From Augochlora pura (Eukaryota > Arthropoda > Insecta > Hymenoptera > Halictidae): 64,000 nt of DNA. The stretch lies in contig NC_135778.1 of NCBI RefSeq assembly GCF_028453695.1, positions 8,802,244 to 8,866,243 of the forward strand. The letters are read 5' to 3'. The position numbers and the translations under genes were made by a program. The notes under the pieces are model-generated. The model worked only from the letters and a program-made list of their open reading frames with translations, did no database searches and had not been told where the DNA came from. Shown here in pieces: positions 1 to 10,445 of this stretch (position 1 is its first letter; each line of letters opens with the position of its first letter).

Positions 1-138
1 TTTCTCATTGGCCACTGTTTTTCTTTAATAACTCGTTAACGAGTCCTTGACGAAAATTTTTGTAAAGGAAAAAGATACTTCAAATGATCTCAGGAATCCA
101 CCATTTACGAATTGTTAAACATTTTCGGAACACCTTAT
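1..138. mobile_element. Fold-back (TA-target) MITE, right arm only
   Basis: This is the right half of a fold-back element, cut by the window start. It carries the family core (taataactcgttaacgagt), the subterminal motif ggaaaaagatacttcaaatg, and an end reading cggaacaccttatat. These match in order the right arm of the complete copy at 11626-11843, whose end reads gaaacaccctgtata. The left arm would lie outside the window. An 88-codon ORF overlaps and extends beyond it, but it reads through AT-rich repeat sequence and has no recognisable domain. Confidence 0.55.
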
Positions 139-1290
139 ATTATAAACCAACTATACAAAAATATTATATTATAAACGCTATACTAAAAGTAGCACTAATA
201 GAACATAGTACTAATAAAACCATAACTATAGCAATGAAACCGAAACGAAGCTCTATATCATATCATCGTCCACTACACCCGAATGGAAGGGTTAAACAAA
301 ATCCATCAAGACCGTCAAAATCCATCAAAATCAACTCGACCGTCGATTAATAATTTTGCCTTCTAAGAAACTGTCCCATACAAAAAGAAACTAATCAATA
401 GAAAACACAAAGGTTCCGTCGTTCCAAGAAGGATAGACCGCGTGGCAGCGAAGAAGGGGTTAACGATTGCGACACGGCTAGAAAACGGTCAGGCCGGTCC
501 CGGCAAAGAATCCGAAGTATCAGGTGAACACCTGGCGCGTCCAAATTTAGGAACACAGTGGACTCGGTCAGAAAATAGAAGGCGGCGGTGACGTTGGTCA
601 CGCATATTTCTACATGCATAATCGAGCGGGTTGTCCGCGGGTCGGCGACGCGCGTTCGAGCGGGAATGTCGGACGTAGCGAAACGGCAACGCGCGAAACC
701 CGCGTTGGCTCTCGTTTTTGCATGGTCAAGGCGGCGACGGCGTCGGAGTGCCCCCGGATTTTTCTGGCGAGCAACTGGATCCCGTCGCGGCGGGGTCAAG
801 TCGGACCGGGGACGGCACTTTGAAGAATTATTCGGCCGGCTCCTCGCCGCTTAATGACCAAAAAGAAGCACGTTTTCAATCCACTTGGACGCTCTCGCGA
901 AGGAGGGATCCCCAAGGCGAAATCGGCTTAGTTCGAGGCGGATCCCGAGATACTCGTGTCCAAACGAGAAATATCCGATAGCCGGGCTGCCAACAGGGGC
1001 TCCGTCCCTTTTCTTTTTCCCCTTCTTCCTCGTCCTTCCCTCCCGCCTCGTCCTCCTTCACCACCCCGTGCACGGCTAGCACGAGCCCTGTCCCATGGAG
1101 AATGCATTACTGCGCCCGGGAAGAGACGGTCGTAGGAGTGACGTCGCCGCCGTTAGGACGGGGACGAGCTCGAGTGCTTCCGGTTGAAATCGTTGCTCGA
1201 CACTGCCAACTTGCCTTATCGGCGGCCACCTTTTTATTCCCGCGGAATGACACCTTTGTGCAGCGGCCGTCCAACGACCATAAATCCCGT
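139..1290. other. Unannotated, mostly GC-rich non-coding
   Basis: Positions 139-420 are AT-rich. From about 420 the sequence becomes CpG-rich, with overlapping short ORFs on both strands that lack recognisable domains, which is typical of GC-rich non-coding sequence. A pyrimidine-rich patch lies near 1005-1060. I see no gene here. Confidence 0.5.
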
Positions 1291-1320
1291 CTCCCTCCTC
1301 CTCCTCCTCCTCCTTCTCCC
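1291..1320. repeat. (CTC)n microsatellite
   Basis: A short run of CTC trinucleotides, slightly interrupted at both ends. It gives poly-leucine or poly-proline in forward frames and poly-glutamate in a reverse frame, so the surrounding ORFs are probably by-products of the repeat. Confidence 0.85.
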
Positions 1321-1804
1321 CTTCTTCCAAAACGCCCCTCGCCGGCTTTCCACTTTCTTCCGGGCTCCCTTATGTAATTGGCTGCGCCGTTGCCAATTCT
1401 ATTATTACTAAATATGTAGGTTTTATTACGGCGCCCGTTCGCCGCGAATCCTCCGCGAGCTACGCTCCCCCGCGCGCACCCTTCCACCCCCGGCCATTTC
1501 GAACGGTCGGCTGCTTGGCCAAGCAACCCGCGCCCGAAATGGAAACCGATTCCGGCGGACCCTGTGTGTTTGCCTCTCGTCTACCTACCCCTCTGGGGCG
1601 ACCGCCGCGCGACAGGGCCGCGGAAATAGGTGGCCGTTACGCGTTACCACCCCCATAAGTATTCCCACACTTTCGAGTTTGGCGGGACACGGGGAATTGC
1701 ACGGCGCTCCGACTATCAGGGTGGAAAGATCGCTGGTAAACGAAGGCGCCTCGAACAAGGACTTCGCAGCGGATTATGATCCGCTGGCGATCTACCTGCG
1801 CTTG

Positions 1805-2560
1805 TTTCGAAGGTTATAGTCTTCGCTCTCGAGACTGCTAAGTTATTTTTAGCGACACTTTTAGGGTAATGAAAAATGGAAATGGTCTTGATAGGCTTGC
1901 GACGAAGGGGTGGAAAACTGTTCATATTTGCGATAGTGTCAATTTAAGAGAAATAATCGGAGAACAGTGTATATTGGCTCATTTTAAAGGCCAAAGTCTG
2001 TTCTTTCAGGACTGCTAAGTGACTTTTACCAAAATTTTTAGGTTAAGTTAAGGAAAAATGGAAATCGTCCGGATACGCTCGCGACGAAGGGGTGGAAAAT
2101 TGTTCAAGTTTGTGTTAGTGTAAATTTTAGAGGAAGAATCGAAGAGCAGTGCACTTTAGCTCATTTTAAAGATCATAGTCTCTGCTTTCAAGACTAATAA
2201 GTTATTTTTATCAAAACCTTTAGGTTGAGTTAAGAAGAAATAAAGATCGTCTCTATACACTCGGGCCGAAGGGATGAAAAATTGTTCACATTTGTGCCAC
2301 CGTAAATTTAAGAAAAAAAATCGGAGAGCAGTACACCTTAGCTCATTTTAAAGGCCAGAGCCTGTTTTTTCGGGATCCCTGAGTTCTTTTTCGAATCACT
2401 TCGCAATAAGAATGTCAAAGATGCGGAGCGTCCGGTTGCTCCGGTGACGATGATTAAATCGTAAAAGTGCGCGGCGAAAACTGCTTACGTTCGAAATGGC
2501 GTAACTCGGTGCGAGATTATCGGACGGTAATGCACGTTGGCTCATTTCGAAGCGCGAAAC
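1805..2560. repeat. Old tandem array, ~183-bp period, about four copies
   Basis: Successive blocks share the same ordered landmarks: a 'gactgctaagt' segment, 'gcgacgaaggggtggaaaa' followed by 'ttgttca', then 'gagcagtgcac' and 'ttagctcattttaaag'. The 'gctcatttt' landmark recurs near 1977, 2160, 2341 and 2538, so spacing is about 182-197 bases. The first three copies are clearly related. The fourth is much more diverged and GC-richer. No long ORF is conserved between copies, so this looks like a small satellite-like or segmental tandem amplification. Confidence 0.75.
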
Positions 2561-2695
2561 AAAGCGGTTTAGACACTTGGGCGCGCGAATCCTGTCATAG
2601 CCAGAGACGGGAGGTAAATACGATTTGTTCCAATCGTTGTGGATTGGAAGACCGCGACCGCGACTCTATGCGGAACTCGTAGACCTTACGCACGA

Positions 2696-2760
2696 TTTTA
2701 TTTTCTATTTTTATTTTATTTTCTATCTTTAGTTTATTTTCTATATTTATTTCATTGTCA

Positions 2761-2806
<46 letters not shown>

Positions 2807-2937
2807 CATTTTCTATTTTTATTTTATTTTCTATCTTTATTTTATTTTCTATATTTATCTCATTTTCTATTTTTATTTTATTTTCTATCTTTATTTTATT
2901 TTCTATATTTATCTCATTTTCTATTTTTATTTTCTAA
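2696..2937. repeat. AT-rich minisatellite, 18-bp monomer in 54-bp higher-order units
   Basis: The monomer is close to attttattttctatnttt. Every third monomer carries a variant (tttcatttt in place of ttttatttt), giving a 54-bp higher-order period. Because the period is a multiple of three, a forward frame stays open and reads a Phe/Ile/Leu/Ser repeat. That frame is a by-product of the repeat, not a membrane protein gene. Confidence 0.85.
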
Positions 2938-4317
2938 CGATAGACAATTCTATATCCCCTCTCGGCTTCATCGCGCCAATTACGCTAACGATAAACAAAG
3001 TCCTAATCGCGTAAACGTTCGCGAGCGCTTCTTCGCGGAAGAAAAATTAGCGGAACGTCTGCGGATGATATTAGCATTCGGATGACTATTGATGGATTTC
3101 CAGGTAGTGAGTCGTTCTTTATTTCTTTTTCTCTTAAGAAGAGAAAAAAAAAGGAAAACATAGTCGTCGGAACTTATTATAGCGGACAATATTTGTGATG
3201 TTAATGCCTGACTGTTTCGCGGAACTGCGAATGGTTATACAAACTTTAAAGATCTTGTGGGTACAGTGGAAAACATGTTGGTCACGGAACACTTTACAAA
3301 TGACTTGCAAATCATTCTCTCCGATGAGCAACGAAAGGCAGAAATTGTTTCGTTGGTATTTTTTGTTTGTTCTGTTTCTTCGCTTCTTAAAATTCTTAAG
3401 CGGCGATTGCGTTCGCTTTCACTCGTTCAGCGACGCCGTTTCTTTCAAAGCCGCTCCAAATACTGTGCTCACGATACGAAACGATCTTTGGAAAAAATAT
3501 AATGTTTACAGCGCTTAATATACGTTGTTGAATAAATGCACGTGCAATTTAATCTCGAAGACAGGATTTCTGCATTAATAATATGTTCAATATTGAAATT
3601 TATTTTTATCAATTACATTACAATAATAATATGTGATCATTTATTTTGTCGTGCACGAGGGTGGAAAAGTCCTTTGTTATGGAGGAGATTATAATAAGGA
3701 AGGGGTAATGAAACGTAGTAATAAGAAGAAAATTATATATAATTATTGTGTCAGTGCAAAGTGAAAAAGAATTGAGATAAATCGAGTTGCAAATATATTA
3801 AATAGAAAGTGGGAAGAAAAATACGGAAATCATGGTTAGAAAACTCTGTAATAGAATTATATAATATTACAGTATACGTAACAGGTCATTCAAGTGACAA
3901 TAATTTAATACTAACAATAATGATCTCATAACAATTGAGTAAGTAATTTATCTGAGACGCAATTAATTACCACTAGAACCAAAATAAGAGAAACTAACAT
4001 AAAATAGAGAAGAATTACCTCATGAACTGATAAACCATACCATAATAAAATCAATAAAACCAAAAAATACGTACGACCCATAAAAACAATTGAGAAATCG
4101 CTCCAACAATTCTCGTTAATTACTAAACGCTTCGAACAATTACGGGAGACCCAACGGAACGGTCGAACGAGCAAGTAAAAATCGTAAAGATTGAAATAAA
4201 GGTTCATGGATCGTGAAGACCGGCGAAACGGTCTCGCATATCGTCGAAATAGTTGCCGGGGTCCGTAGATGGTCTCTAAACAAGAATCGAACGGTGGCGG
4301 AGCGTGCAGAGGGAGGC
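2938..4317. other. Unannotated AT-rich stretch
   Basis: Mostly AT-rich unique sequence. Two overlapping forward ORFs of about 80-107 codons lie at 3195-3518, and one reverse ORF of 146 codons lies at 3926-4366. None has a recognisable domain, and the reverse ORF begins in GC-rich low-complexity sequence next to the poly-G tract. No gene is supported. Confidence 0.5.
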
Positions 4318-4337
4318 GGGGGGGGGGGGGGGGGGGG
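4318..4337 (+). repeat. Poly-G tract (20 G)
   Basis: An uninterrupted run of 20 guanines, preceded by ggaggc. It can form a G-quadruplex and is prone to replication slippage and sequencing error, so its true length is uncertain. Confidence 0.95.
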
Positions 4338-5384
4338 TCGGTAACTCGCGTCCGTTTTGCAGCCAATTTGGCCGTGCGGTGTGCAACCGGGCTGCAACAA
4401 TATTCGGTTTGCGACGGTCGCAGGGCGTTATCGGTTGTTACGCCGTGCCGTCGAGGAATGAAACTGGGCGGCGGCCCGAGGGGGAGGAAGGGGCGGTGGT
4501 TGGTTCGCAGGAGGTCCGGTCATCGGGGAAACAAGCGTCGCGATCGTAAGGAAGCAATCATCCCCCTCCGGCTGCTCCACTGTCCTTAAAGGGCCGGATC
4601 GATGCCCGTAACCCTTTGAAAAAAACTCGGCCACAGAGCGACGAAAATCCTCCCTCGCCCTGTCGCCCTCTGCGACGCCGATTGTCGGGATGGTTCGCCG
4701 GAAACGAGGCTTTCTTCTTGATTTGCCGCCGCGGACTTCCCCGCCGCTTCGTTCGGGGACGGGCGAGGGGGGAGGAGGTCGGGGCACGGTCGATGCTAAT
4801 TCCGGGCATCGACGGGCCGACAAACTTTTTCGGGGCCAATCACAGGTTTCCGACGGGGAGTTAACAATCGATATGCGTATGGTTACGAGGTAATCGGCGG
4901 TTGCTTAATGTCTGCAACATTGTCTGGTCTATCATTACGCTCGCGGTAAACTACAGGGTAGCTGATTTCGCTGCGCGCGCGCGGACCGCTCGGCGAAACG
5001 CTCCTTTTAACGCGGATATATCTGCCCTGTACGACGGGTCCCCTCTTATCGATCCCCGATCGTGATGTAGACACGTTTAATGAAATATTAACGCGGCTCC
5101 ACCGTGAAACGGTTTTTGCGAACGGGGAACGTCCAGACAGCCGGGAATCTCGGCTCGAACGCTTCGGGACGTCTCTGGTGTTCTGCGTTCAGTTGGGGAC
5201 TCTCAGGATTCGTCAACGACGCGTTTTCCTCGAGACGTCGAAAACGTTGAATTAGTCGCGGGTTTGTTGATCCCATTGCAGTACTTTTATCTTTGCAATA
5301 ATCATTTTTGACTGTAATCATTTTTTAGGCGAGAAATAAAATCCATAATTATAGTTTGCTTGCATTTACTTCAGTGCTTAAACA
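4338..5384. other. Unannotated CpG-rich block
   Basis: GC-rich and CpG-replete to about 5260, then AT-rich. Many overlapping ORFs on both strands encode Arg/Pro/Gly-rich strings, as expected from composition alone. I see no conserved protein motif. Confidence 0.5.
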
Positions 5385-5480
5385 TTAACCCTTTCGTTAC
5401 GACTGCCGGATATATCCGGCATCCGTATAACGACGTGTGTGTACGGATGTCGGATATAACCGACATATATTAATTTACAT
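5385..5480. mobile_element. TTAA-flanked MITE left end with palindromes, truncated
   Basis: It begins at a TTAA (5385-5388) followed by CCCTTTCGTTACGACTG, resembling the left end of the complete copy at 49093-49369. The subterminal region holds a perfect 18-bp palindrome (5404-5421) and then an imperfect one centred near 5454. No matching right end is visible before the LTR-like segment that follows. It may have been interrupted or eroded. Confidence 0.5.
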
Positions 5481-5550
5481 ATTTACATTTATTTGTAGTT
5501 TATTTATGTATTTTTATTTATAATAGTCATACCCACCACAGACAACGTGC

Positions 5551-5870
5551 CTCGGGCACATTAGACGGGATGACAGGTTTTTTCCCGATTCCGGGAAAGG
5601 GTGGGGCGCTTAAGGCCCAGAAAAGGGGGTTGAAGTAAAAAATTCGAGGAGTACAGAATAGATCAGACCTTTAGAAAGGACAGAATACATCAGAGCTTTA
5701 GAGAGTACAGAACACATTAGAGATTCGGACAGTATGGTACAGAAGACATAGAGAGATACGCGTAACGGTTACGTTGCAAATAAAGTTAGCATTTCAAACC
5801 GAGTTATAAGTCATTCATTTAGTCCCACGATAGTGGGTGGTCCTTCGAACTACATAGTAGGCACCAAGTG
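5551..5870 (+). mobile_element. LTR-like retrotransposon fragment (Bel/Pao-like?)
   Basis: This segment differs from its flanks. It contains repeated 'gtacaga/gacagaatac' blocks, a polyadenylation signal AATAAA (5779-5784), and an end reading gtcattcatttagtccca followed by tggtccttcgaactac. A GGTCCTTCG motif close to the LTR/internal junction is, as I recall, common in Bel/Pao elements; that point is from memory of the family. No second LTR or gag/pol coding is present, so it would be a solo LTR or a truncated remnant. Exact ends and target duplication are not resolved. Confidence 0.4.
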
Positions 5871-5879
5871 CAATATTTA

Positions 5880-6693
5880 GAGGATCTCGATCATCCATCT
5901 GACGAGTCCTCAACAGGGTCAAAGGCGAGGCTCGGTCGCCGCGCTCCCGCGAGCTGCGCCCCGCGACGTCGGAATGAAATCGCGCCCGGCATGGAAGAAT
6001 GCAGATGCCGAGGTGGAAATTGGCGGATGATCCGTGCGGGGGGTATGGCGCGCGGGGAGAGAGGGGGGAGGGGGAGCCGCGTTGCAACCGAGTTGGCACT
6101 TTCCTCGTCGACGAGTTCTCGGAACGAGCCGGGGCCAGGGTCCACGGCGTAGGGCAGCGTTTCGCGTTCTGTGTGTCGTGCGGAGCACGGCGCGCACGGT
6201 GCACACGTGCAGGGTCGCGCGCGCGCCATCACGCACACGGTCTTAAGAGGAAGCCGGGCCGGGCCGGGCCGCGCCACGCCACGCCGCGCGGTCCAAGGAG
6301 GATCAGGCTCCCGGGGCGGGGTGCCGGGGTGGCTGCCGAGGTGAGGAGGTGGCCGGCGCGCGGGTCGGGGAGCCGGGGGACCGGGAGGGCCCACGGAGGC
6401 GAGACAGGCCTTATACGAGCTCGGTGGCCGCACGGGGTTCCCTCTAATGTTTGATAGTTGTGTGTGGGCCGGGCTCGGGCCGCCGCCGCCGCCGCCGCCG
6501 GCCGCCGCAGCGTGAGAGAGGAATGCGAGGATGCATAGTCGACTCGTGTTGCTGTTCTTTGGTGCAGGGCGCGCGACGTCCACTTCGGACAATCGACAGC
6601 GCGTTCGAACGCTGTTCCAGAACCGGACGGTCTCACAGCTACGAGACAGATGCATGAATCATGCTGTACGTTGACCCCGCGCGGCACCCCCCC
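5880..6693. other. Very GC-rich, CpG-dense block ending at an assembly gap
   Basis: A CpG-island-like block with (CCG)n near 6480-6500 and GGGCC repeats near 6255-6275. Long ORFs occur on both strands (up to 254 codons in reverse, 5891-6655) but overlap each other and are Pro/Arg/Ala-rich, which suits composition-driven ORFs. It could be a promoter-proximal CpG-rich region, but nothing in the sequence proves that. Confidence 0.5.
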
Positions 6694-6793
6694 NNNNNNN
6701 NNNNNNNNNNNNNNNNNNNNNNNNNNNNNNNNNNNNNNNNNNNNNNNNNNNNNNNNNNNNNNNNNNNNNNNNNNNNNNNNNNNNNNNNNNNNN
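6694..6793. other. Assembly gap (100 N)
   Basis: Exactly 100 N, the usual placeholder for a gap of unknown size. The left flank ends in a C run inside very GC-rich sequence, a common cause of sequencing dropout. Any ORF crossing it is meaningless. Confidence 0.98.
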
Positions 6794-7139
6794 CATGCCA
6801 ACCCGCCCGCACCCTTCCTCTCACCCTACCGCTCCTCGATCAAACACTCTCGCTCGATCCTAGCCTCCTTTTTCATCCGACACCGGGATCTCGATCCGTC
6901 GATGATCTAGACACGGCTATCAGCAAACCGAACCAGACTTCCGCGGGGATACGGTTAATCTTTCATGCCGCGGTTGTCTGTACGCCGCAGCCCGTCGACG
7001 GTGCGCACTCGATTTTCTCGGGACGGTAGACAGGCGGTGATGTTCGGATGGTGTTACCTGTCGTCAACGTCTTCCCGAATATCTCTGTCCTTACGAGAAA
7101 TTTGGAGAGGGATTTCGTAGGCAGGGTGGAGTGAAGTTG

Positions 7140-8190
7140 ACTCTCTGCCCGATGCCAGTGGGGACAGATTTTGAGGATAATTTTGTTGGTGCTGTATTTT
7201 GTTTAAGTCTCTGTTGAGTTTCTTAGTTTTGGGATGAAGATGGACAATTTTCGGAAGAGGAGATTCGATTGTTCTGGCGTTGTCACGTTTTTTATAATTG
7301 TTAATACAAAATATTCTTCTGAATTGTTCTTTAGGTTAAGTAAATAAAAATGGACAGTTGAAGGAGATATGATTATTTAACCTCTGCGTCTTGGTTTTAT
7401 AGCTATTGAAAATCGTATCTCTCTTACCCAAAATGTTCATTTTTATTTATATACTAAAGGAGAATTTACAGTAATTGGTAACTAGAAAAACTAAAGCGAA
7501 GCTCGGATAAATCGCATTCCCTCTGCGACAGTTGCCTATTTTTGTTTGCAAGCCGAGGGACAATCGGAGAGAATTTACTGTAATTTTCTCTCTAATTTAC
7601 TGTACAATTTTCTCTCCAATTTACCCTACATTTACTGTACAACACATTTTCACTGATTATTCCTCTCGGCTTGGGAACAAAAATGGACTATTAGAGAAGA
7701 GGAAATACGATTGTACGAGCTTCGCGACTGTTTTTTGCACTTGACAATTGTCGGAAACTGTAAAGACGATCTTTAAAGCACGAACAATTATGGTTTATTG
7801 TTAGAAATTCTTAGGTTTTTGTTTACGAGATAAAGGACAATTAACGGCAACTACGAAAAATAGCTGAAACTGTCCACGTTGTTTTAAATGTTAAAGACAA
7901 CAATTGGGCAAAATTTACTGTAATTGACAACTACAAAGGTAGTGCGAGGCTTTAATAATAGTATCTCTTCTTCCCAAACTATCCATTTTTTATTATAAAC
8001 TAAATGACAATTGGGGAGAATTTACAAATAACTTCAAAAAATTCCCGCGCGTTCATATTTCCTTTTCCAAAACTGTCTATGTTATTCGACATACTTAAGA
8101 ACAATTGGGCAAAATTTACTATAATCGAGAACCTCAAAAACAAGCGTAAGGCTTCAATAATAATATGTTCTCTCCTCAAATTGTCCCCTC
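7140..8190. repeat. Degenerate AT-rich array, ~100-bp units in both orientations
   Basis: A recurring module holds 'cgtatctctcttacccaaa..gtycattttt' followed about 30-40 bases later by 'gacaattgggcaaaatttactgtaat'. Forward-oriented modules lie near 7414, 7507, 7945, 8046 and 8152, spaced about 93-106 bases where adjacent. Inverted versions (aaaatggacnattn..gaggagata) lie near 7230, 7345 and 7680. The mixture of direct and inverted units suggests an old satellite or nested fold-back elements. No coding sequence is apparent. Confidence 0.55.
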
Positions 8191-9222
8191 CCGTCCACAA
8201 CCTGCCTAACAATATACCAAAGACAACCACAAACCGCGCTTATTTCTACACTGTATTAAAATCATCCATCAAAAATCAAAACCATCAAATTTCTCTTCAT
8301 CGTACACCTACTCCAAACACCCCATAGAGCGAAAAACGACAAAAATTCGCGTAATCTGCGAAACGACAGGTCCCGCATCCAAACACTTGACTGCGCAGTA
8401 CGTCATCGAGGGACGGCCATCTGCCCGAGTTTGCTCGATCTCGGATGGTAAACAATCCGTTACACCGTCGTTCCACGTGGTTCCTTTTGTCTGTTGCAAG
8501 AAGGAGGCGGCGACGGTGGCGAGTATAACGAAAACTGGTCGACCTGGTTCGCCAGTCAGTCGACTAACTGCAATGGGCTACTACGCGGCCATTGACCGTG
8601 CCGGCATTATTTAACTAATGAATCGGGCTACGGTCCGCGACAGCCGCCCCTGCAGGCAGCTGACGTTGCTTAATGCTTTCACGATCGACGAGAAATTGCT
8701 CTCCTTCCGCCCGCTCCGGCTCTCTCCGTCTACTCCCGGCTAGTATTCCTATAGTATAGAATCGCCTATTATTTCCCGGTGACTCTCCCTTTTTCGAACC
8801 GTTCCACCGGCTCACCGCGGCCCAGGCCAGGGACGCCCCGACCGTCCGATGTCCGGTCTGGGTTAGGCCGGCCACGCGTCGTCCCCGGATCATAAATCGT
8901 GCGTCCGGGCGAATAGCTCGAACGTGCCGCGAATAGACGGGCCGACATCGTGTCGCGGATACTCATTGCGAAAGTTCTCAAGGTCCGGTAACTGTTTCTA
9001 CGACGGCCGACCGGGATCATGGAATCCCTCCACGATCCTAGCTCCTGGGCTCGTATGACGGAACCGAGAATCGGTGCATTATGGCGGCTGCGGACGCGAT
9101 CGCCGAATGTCGATTTCAGATTGTTCTTTGGAAGGGGGTTAAGAGAGGGTCTTTCATCGTTGATCAGAGTGTTGATGGCTATGAAATCTGCGATGTTGGT
9201 TCAGTCGGATGATTTTGGAATT
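8191..9222. other. Unannotated mixed-composition stretch
   Basis: AT-rich to about 8300, then GC-rich. Short overlapping ORFs lack recognisable domains. It contains one member of a 22-base pair of matching sites (8978-8999; the other is 10044-10065). Confidence 0.45.
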
Positions 9223-9226
9223 TTAA

Positions 9227-9444
9227 CACTTTAGCGACAGGTATAAATCGGCTTTTTGCTCTGATCAGTAATATATAAATCAGTCATGGCAACCAATCAT
9301 TTGTTATCTATTACCGAGGTATTATTGTTTAATTTTTTTAAATATTAGATACCTTTCGCAATGAATAAAATAGATAATATAAATGTCATTTAATGTTATG
9401 AAAATATAAAAATGATTACGGTCGAATGACCGGCCAGGAAAATG
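9227..9444. mobile_element. TTAACACTTTA-family MITE
   Basis: Flanked by TTAA on both sides (9223-9226 and 9445-9448). The left end reads CACTTTAGCGACAGG and the right end, reverse-complemented, CATTTTCCTGGCCGG. The internal order (tataaatcgg, then catggcaacca, then ctattaccgaggtattatt) matches the copy at 39139-39377. At about 218 bp and with no coding capacity, it is a non-autonomous element. A TTAA target is characteristic of the piggyBac superfamily. Confidence 0.65.
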
Positions 9445-9448
9445 TTAA

Positions 9449-10300
9449 TATAGCTATCTGCTCAAATTAATTATTACAGAACCTGTTTTCATAAGAAATG
9501 CTGCTTATTTCGCTTTTTTATAAATTTCCTATTTGACAGGTATAGCAAATGATTTTTCAAGATTTAGTAAAATTTGCAGTAAAAATTATTTTAACTATAT
9601 AAATGACATAACTTCTCAGAGTATCTCCATTTAATACGACAAAGTGCATTCTATAGACACAAAACTGACTCTTGCAATTTATACAATAATTACAACTATT
9701 AACCAATTCTTAATATGTAAAACTTTGGTAACATAAAAGCGATCTTTGAACACGATATAACAATACAATATGACAGTTCGAGCACAAAGGGTGAATTATA
9801 AATCTCGCGAATAAGTATCGCCAAATTTTCGTCGATTTTCGTCCAAATTATTCACTCCGACCATAATATAGTCATTCCATGCGGCATCAGGATGTTCGTG
9901 GTGGTTCCATTTCGTCGGTCCAGGTCCAGGACACCCGGACGACCGGGTGCGAAGGCAATCGTTGATCCGATTTCCTCTCGCGCGGTGGATCGCGCCGTGT
10001 ATTGCGCAGGTAGAACAATCGTTGGAACATCGACGGAGCGTGTTCAAGGTCCGCTAACTGTTTCTCGGCAGGCGGCGTGACTGTCCGTTCCTCGCGGACA
10101 TTCCGATGAAAATGCCGGCGTTAATTAATGGACACCCGTGGAACGATTGACTGATCGGGCCCGATTGAATTAGCCCAACGCGTGTCCCCCGGGTCCCGCG
10201 CCCGTTTCGAGATTTAACCACCTGCGATGGAAAAACGTGGCCAACCGCGTCGTGACGCTTTTCTTGCAAACCTGGCGACGATATTGCAAGATATTTTGAG
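9449..10300. other. Unannotated; AT-rich then GC-rich
   Basis: AT-rich unique sequence to about 9790, then moderately GC-rich. No supported gene. It contains the second copy of the 22-base site at 10044-10065. Confidence 0.45.
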
Positions 10301-10301
10301 T

Positions 10302-10358
10302 AGTAGATTAGTAGATTAGTAGATTAGTTGATTAATAATTAGTAGATTAGTAAATTAA
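10302..10358. repeat. Short (GTAGATTA)n microsatellite
   Basis: About seven imperfect copies of an 8-bp unit, agtagatt/gtagatta, with a diverged centre. Confidence 0.75.
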
Positions 10359-10445
10359 AATGTTATTGTTTTCCGTGAGTATTCGTTGGTATTTGTGTGA
10401 AATTCTTTATGTAAGACTCTAGGAATGCGTCGAGGCGCTGCTTAA

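Noticed and set aside
2639..3085. Hydrophobic Phe/Leu/Tyr 148-codon ORF
   Set aside because: Most of it is the 18/54-bp minisatellite.
5891..6655. 254-codon reverse ORF, the longest by length
   Set aside because: It lies in the most GC-rich sequence, is Pro/Arg/Gly-rich with (CCG)n-encoded runs, and overlaps several ORFs on both strands. Composition explains it.
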